Made by a program: the position numbers and the translations under genes. The notes below the pieces were generated by a model. It was not told where the DNA came from. It did not search any database and saw nothing but the letters and a program-made list of their open reading frames with translations. From Hanleya hanleyi (lineage: Eukaryota; Mollusca; Polyplacophora; Lepidopleurida; Hanleyidae), in assembly GCA_036873755.1 (NCBI GenBank), contig JAVTVY010025290.1, positions 1 through 64,000 on the forward strand: a stretch of 64,000 nt of DNA, in the 5' to 3' direction. Positions 60,606-64,000 of this stretch are shown one piece after another. Each line of letters opens with the position of its first letter. The first letter of the stretch is position 1.

Positions 60606-61772
60606 ATGGCGTCATCATCATCATTATTTTTAGCCAGGCTTGCAAAGTACCGTGTTCGTCTGATTGATGAGATGCAGCATGTGGGTGACTTATGTGATTT
60701 CCTTATGGCGGAGGAAAACATACTTCTGGAACAGCGTGTCGAAGAAATCATGGCGGAGAAAACCATTTCAGCACGAAACAAAGCTCTCATCGATGATGTA
60801 CCGCACTTTACCTACTATGGATGTCTATCCTTCGTGGCGGCGTTGAAGATCACGGGAAATGGCGAACTAGCAGATCTATTGGAAGCCGACGACGACGTTC
60901 TACCAGATGATGATATCTTAGTGGTGGACACTACCGAAGAGCGCACAGCTAGCAAACGTACTAGCTCAGAGAGTGCTAAACGTGCTGGACGACCCAAACG
61001 CCCCCGTCTAACCCCGTTAGTAATACCTGAGCAGCCAGTAGTACCCCAGCAAGTGCCTGTGAAACAAGAACTTCCTCTGTCTGTCCAGGAGATCAACAAT
61101 CTGATCGAAGCGGCTCACCAGGCAGCCCACAAGGACATTTGGGAGCTCTCACCCTATTTAACGGTCAGTGTAAAAGATGAAGAAGTGCATTTTAATGCAG
61201 CGGGCTTTAACGACAGACCTGGTAAGCATATTGCCATGAACTTGGACACCTGGCAAAAACTGGAGACCCTTGATTACGCCATCGATGCGGTTATTCGTGA
61301 CCAGGGAAATGACGAAGCGAAATTTCCTGTGGGTGACGACATCTATGTGAGTTGTGCTTATTTCAACGACCAGCTCTTGGTGCATATTCGAAAATGGCGA
61401 AAGAGGTTAGATACACAAGAGCTGGTTGCTTGTCCTCAAGGTGTCACATTGAAATTAACGGCCTGGCGGAAGTTGCAGAGTCTTGCCAGTACAATTCGTC
61501 AAACTCTGACCTACCAGGTGTCGAATTATATATATGAGAAGTACATTGACACAGTCCTGCAGCTCATCAGACCTCACATGAACACTCTGGTAGCCTCATA
61601 CGCGAGCCTCACTGAAGCACTACAGGCTGTGACCGAGTCGCAAATTGCCATGGCAGTGGTAGCGGCTTGTCCTTCCAAAATCCCACGTGAAGAGATTGTG
61701 ACGTACATCTATGTGCACCAAGGACAGAAAGATGATGATGAATTCAAACAAGTCTTGTTGACGAACTATTGA
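60606..61772 (+). CDS. Intronless CARD + AT-hook + tandem PC4-like protein (388 aa)
   Basis: The start is the ATG at 60,606 (GTCATGG context). The frame is open further upstream (to 60,420) but only from a TTG. Residues 8-95 have the pattern of a CARD death fold: six amphipathic helices, with DFLMAEENIL, ARNKALIDDV and FVAALKITGNGELADLL aligning with Apaf-1-type CARDs. Residues 92-104 are acidic. KRAGRPKRPR (125-134) is an AT-hook and likely NLS, and VKQE (152-155) is a SUMO consensus. Residues 178-233 and 244-302 each read as a PC4-like ssDNA-binding domain, with GKHIAMNLDTW (W216) and LVHIRKW..QGVTLKLTAW (W287). The C-terminus is helical. I infer a nuclear DNA-binding protein that can engage CARD partners. 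It faces a RING gene across convergent 3' ends. I know no described protein with this layout; the domain calls are by eye. Confidence 0.8.
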   Translation: MASSSSLFLARLAKYRVRLIDEMQHVGDLCDFLMAEENILLEQRVEEIMAEKTISARNKALIDDVPHFTYYGCLSFVAALKITGNGELADLLEADDDVLPDDDILVVDTTEERTASKRTSSESAKRAGRPKRPRLTPLVIPEQPVVPQQVPVKQELPLSVQEINNLIEAAHQAAHKDIWELSPYLTVSVKDEEVHFNAAGFNDRPGKHIAMNLDTWQKLETLDYAIDAVIRDQGNDEAKFPVGDDIYVSCAYFNDQLLVHIRKWRKRLDTQELVACPQGVTLKLTAWRKLQSLASTIRQTLTYQVSNYIYEKYIDTVLQLIRPHMNTLVASYASLTEALQAVTESQIAMAVVAACPSKIPREEIVTYIYVHQGQKDDDEFKQVLLTNY

Positions 61773-61934
61773 GAACAAGGAAAAACATTGACCATACACA
61801 TTTATTGATCTGGAGAGCGTATAATTGTATTTAAAATTCAGAGTTTTTTCACTGTTAATTGTATTAAAAAAATTCAATACTCAGATATAATTGTATTAAA
61901 TTCAATACCCTTGTGAATACGTTCATTGTGTGTT

Positions 61935-61940
61935 AATAAA
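61935..61940 (+). terminator. Poly(A) signal of the CARD-PC4 gene
   Basis: AATAAA lies 163 nt after the stop codon at 61,772, in an AT-rich stretch, and gives a short 3' UTR. Confidence 0.65.
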
Positions 61941-62001
61941 AAATAGTAGAAAATTAAAAAAATGCTTAGTGTTCATTCTTTTTTCCCTTTTTAATAGTCA
62001 A

Positions 62002-62470
62002 ATAGCTCCAAAAACGTCTATTTCCATTCTTGCGCATGCGCAGAATGCTGATAGTTCAACCCACACCAGTCCATCAGATGGCCCTTCATCTCACCTTCAC
62101 ATTGATACCTCACTCGGCTCCATCGGGTCACTAGGGGCTCTCCTAGCTCCAAAAAAGGCTATTTTCATAGCCTTCGGCCTTCGCGCATGCGCAGAATCAC
62201 CCTAATTCAACCCCACACCCACCCCATTAGATGCTCCGTCACTTTACCTTCAATTTGATACCTCACTCCACCCCATTGGTCCATTTAAAAAAAAAAATTT
62301 TTTTGGCTATCTCCTACGTCCAAAAACGTCTATTTTCATACCTTTCGGCTACCGCGCATGCGCAAAATGCCCATAGTTCAATCCCATACCCAACCCATTA
62401 CATGCCCCTTCACCTCACCTTCAATTTGATACCTCACTCGACCCCATGGGTCCATTATTAAAGAAAAAAT
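62002..62470 (+). repeat. Three tandem ~150-bp repeats, each with an NRF-1-type palindrome
   Basis: The units begin near 62,002, 62,148 and 62,315. Each has GCTCCAAAAAMGKCTATTTT or a close variant, GCGCATGCGC (62,032-62,041, 62,183-62,192 and 62,354-62,363), TAATTCAACCCCACACC-like text and TTTGATACCTCACTC. They lie between the 3' ends of two convergent genes. The same decamer stands outside the left palindrome array. Overlapping plus-strand ORFs at 61,930-62,205 and 62,231-62,461 are repeats of each other. Confidence 0.85.
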
Positions 62471-62869
62471 TGGGGCTATTCCATCCACCTTGCTTACTTC
62501 CTTGTCCCCCCCTCCAATTTTCCCCTCCCCTTTTTTAATTTCAATTTTTAATTGTTAAAAAAACATATAAAATGAAAAAGATTTTTTTGGCTCCATGAAT
62601 CTTTTTTTCCTTTTTTATTCAATGATAAAAAAATTTTTTTTGGCTATTCCATTTCCCTCCCCCCCCTCCCCTTGTCCCCCCACTTCAATTTTTCCCCCTT
62701 TTTTTCAATAATTTGAAATAAATAGTAAAAAAAAAATTTCTTTGATTTTTTTTGGGGGAAAAGGATGATGGGAGCTGATGTTATTTTGGTGTGCTTATGA
62801 AAGAAGTTTTCTCTTTCGGAAAGATGGGTTGGCCCTCAAAAGGGCCTTTGATAGTGTGATACGACACAC
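62471..62869. other. Homopolymer-rich spacer between convergent genes
   Basis: Runs of T, A and C (for example TTTTTTAATTTCAATTTTTA and CCCCCCCTCC) with no ORF. A minus-strand AATAAA (62,614-62,619) is a possible poly(A) signal of the RING gene, about 250 nt after its last stop. Confidence 0.6.
62614..62619 (-). terminator. Possible poly(A) signal of the RING gene
   Basis: AATAAA on the minus strand, about 250 nt past the last in-frame stop of the RING region. It lies in a homopolymer-rich spacer, so chance occurrence is possible. Confidence 0.4.
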
Positions 62870-63702
62870 TTATGCACGGTATATTCGCTTCACTCCTCCG
62901 ACATGTTTCCTGCATATGGGGCATTTTATTTTTAGATGGGACTCGCCGGCATCAACGCATCGACACATTGCACCTTCACACGACAGTGTTACCCAGCAAT
63001 CCTTACACAGGCAAAGATGTCCACAGGGTAACAGGTAACACTTTCCTCGTCCGTACAGATACTGCATCGTGTTTTCTTCTGTTCTAGATGGCGTTCTTTC
63101 TTCAGTATGGCAATTTCCGCCTCCAATCCATTGATTGTCGTCTCCATTCCAACCATCCCTCCCCGCATGGCGATAATCTGTTCATTGAGGCGGCTTATCT
63201 CTACTTCGTGTCGACATGGTTGTGGTGTTTCTGCAGCTGAAATCGTTGGAGTTTCGGCAATTGTTGGAAGTCTGGCTGTATGGTCTTCAGCCCAAGTGGT
63301 TATACTTTGAGTGTCCACAGGCGACGTTATCGTGGTTGTTGTTGTTGTTGGAGGTCTACTAGTATTTAGCCAGGGCAGCTCGCCGTCGTCTTGTCCCCCA
63401 CCCTCCGTCACATCACTGTCGTTTTCTTCCATTCTATTTATTTCTTGGTTCTGTTGTTCACTCAGCCTTCGGATCCGTCTACTCTCTTCTGCTCTCACCT
63501 CTCCCCGGAGTTGTTCTGCGAGTTCTTCGGTACTGTTAATTAACGTGGCTTCGTCTTCAATCACCTGCTGAAAACTTGTGATGATCGTCAATCCCCTTCC
63601 ATCTTCTTCATGGCTAACCGTCTCTCTTTCTGTAGCAGCAGCATGTCTCGGATCACCAGTCGGATGGTGCGTAAACAGGGGACGTCGTCTTCTAAAACTC
63701 AT
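62870..63702 (-). pseudogene. Coiled-coil RING-finger protein gene, frame broken in the RING
   Basis: The ATG at 63,700-63,702 opens 237 codons. The N-terminus is Arg-rich (MSFRRRRP). Residues 45-95 are a charged helix (LAEQLRGEVRAEESRRIRRL). A Thr-rich stretch (about 117-127) follows, then a coiled coil (165-208). The first RING cysteines, CSIC, are at 213-216. A few codons later this frame leaves the RING pattern, while the rest of a RING (LPCGHLCLCKDC, then KCPICRKH) is open in the overlapping frame of 62,870-63,067. A one-base difference between 63,020 and 63,040 would account for it; a sequencing error or decay are both possible. Intact, such a protein would be an E3 ubiquitin ligase. 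A C-terminal RING after a coiled coil is seen in IAPs and in several virus proteins. Confidence 0.75.
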
Positions 63703-63737
63703 GATTGGTATTGGTGAATAAATATCAAAAATATACG

Positions 63738-63746
63738 CTATTTATA
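63738..63746 (-). promoter_or_regulatory. TATA box of the RING gene
   Basis: TATAAATAG on the minus strand ends 35 bp before the ATG at 63,702, so the 5' leader would be only a few nucleotides. The box lies about 11 bp inside the right repeat cluster, the same arrangement as on the left. Confidence 0.75.
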
Positions 63747-63756
63747 GTCTAGTGGG

Positions 63757-63951
63757 ATGGAATGGGAGGTGAGTACAAAATGACGGCCATCCACAGGCCT
63801 CCATTTTGAACCCACCCCACTCACCGGCGTCAGTCAGTGCAAAGATAGGCTGACCCACTGCATAGTGATTGGGAGGTGAGTACAACATGACGGTCATCCA
63901 CAGGCCGCCATTTTGAACCCACCCCACTCACCGGTGTCAGTCAGTGCAAGA
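63757..63951. repeat. Right palindrome cluster: two ~107-bp direct units
   Basis: Two units (from 63,764 and 63,871) run GGGAGGTGAGTACAAMATGA, CATCCACAGG, then the same inverted 27-mer as on the left (63,798-63,824 and 63,905-63,931) and a CAGTCAGTGCAA tail. The forward half is shortened, so the hairpins are weaker than on the left. Between the units is GATAGGCTGACCCACTGC. The remaining 49 bases to the window end show nothing more, so the element may go on beyond it. Confidence 0.9.
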
Positions 63952-64000
63952 ATCCCACTGCGCTGTCTTACCCTTGTCCCAGCATTAAAATTACCTATTA

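Noticed and set aside
59885..63951. Parvovirus/densovirus genome with hairpin ends
   Set aside because: The palindromic ends and convergent genes are suggestive, but no NS1-type helicase, replication initiator or capsid gene is present. The two proteins are of other kinds.

Overview
This is a eukaryotic nuclear window, most likely from a mollusc or another lophotrochozoan. The reasons are a split, spliced animal gene, abundant ACATGTACATGTA-type motifs in the non-coding DNA, tRNA-derived SINE-like repeats that end in a GTTGAAAGCGACATTAAA motif and CTCACTCACTCAC, and families of MITEs, LINEs and Penelope-like elements. No prokaryotic operon, rRNA gene or CRISPR array is visible.

Layout. Positions 1-26,700 are non-coding and repeat-rich. 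They hold a perfect 23-bp-arm palindrome (659-710), a 4.2 kb terminal-inverted-repeat element (1522-5744) with a second element nested in it, a broken LINE (9037-11,600), a second copy of the nested family (15,327-16,692), a minisatellite (19,330-19,965) and a 0.73 kb foldback repeat (23,091-23,816). Positions 26,760-38,892 hold ten exons of a CSK-type tyrosine kinase (SH3-SH2-kinase). All exon phases join and the gene ends at a stop codon, but the first coding exon was not found. Its introns carry a 3.06 kb TA-flanked element with an array of 157-bp repeats, several MITEs and SINEs, and a third copy of the 1.7 kb family. A 43-bp tandem duplication spans one exon/intron border.

Positions 38,893-50,000 are non-coding, with MITEs, a SINE and G-rich minisatellites. 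Positions 50,162-55,890 are a graveyard of retroelement and virus-like genes: a decayed Penelope-like element with RT and GIY-YIG parts, a second Penelope-related RT fragment followed by a small membrane ORF, and a broken DDE integrase of the Polinton/F54H12.3 type on the minus strand. Positions 55,870-59,800 are mostly unassigned.

The most unusual region is 59,800-63,951. Two short, intronless, TATA-driven genes face each other between clusters of palindromic repeats. Each repeat carries an AAAATGGCGGC (YY1-type) core. The left gene encodes a 388-residue protein that reads as an N-terminal CARD (death fold), an AT-hook/NLS, and two PC4-like ssDNA-binding domains. The right gene, on the minus strand, encodes a coiled-coil protein with a C-terminal RING finger whose frame is broken inside the RING. 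TGCGCATGCGC (NRF-1-type) sites occur outside the left cluster and in three tandem repeats between the two genes. I infer a compact virus-like or transposon-like module that may target death-fold and ubiquitin signalling, and that may continue beyond the right edge of the window.
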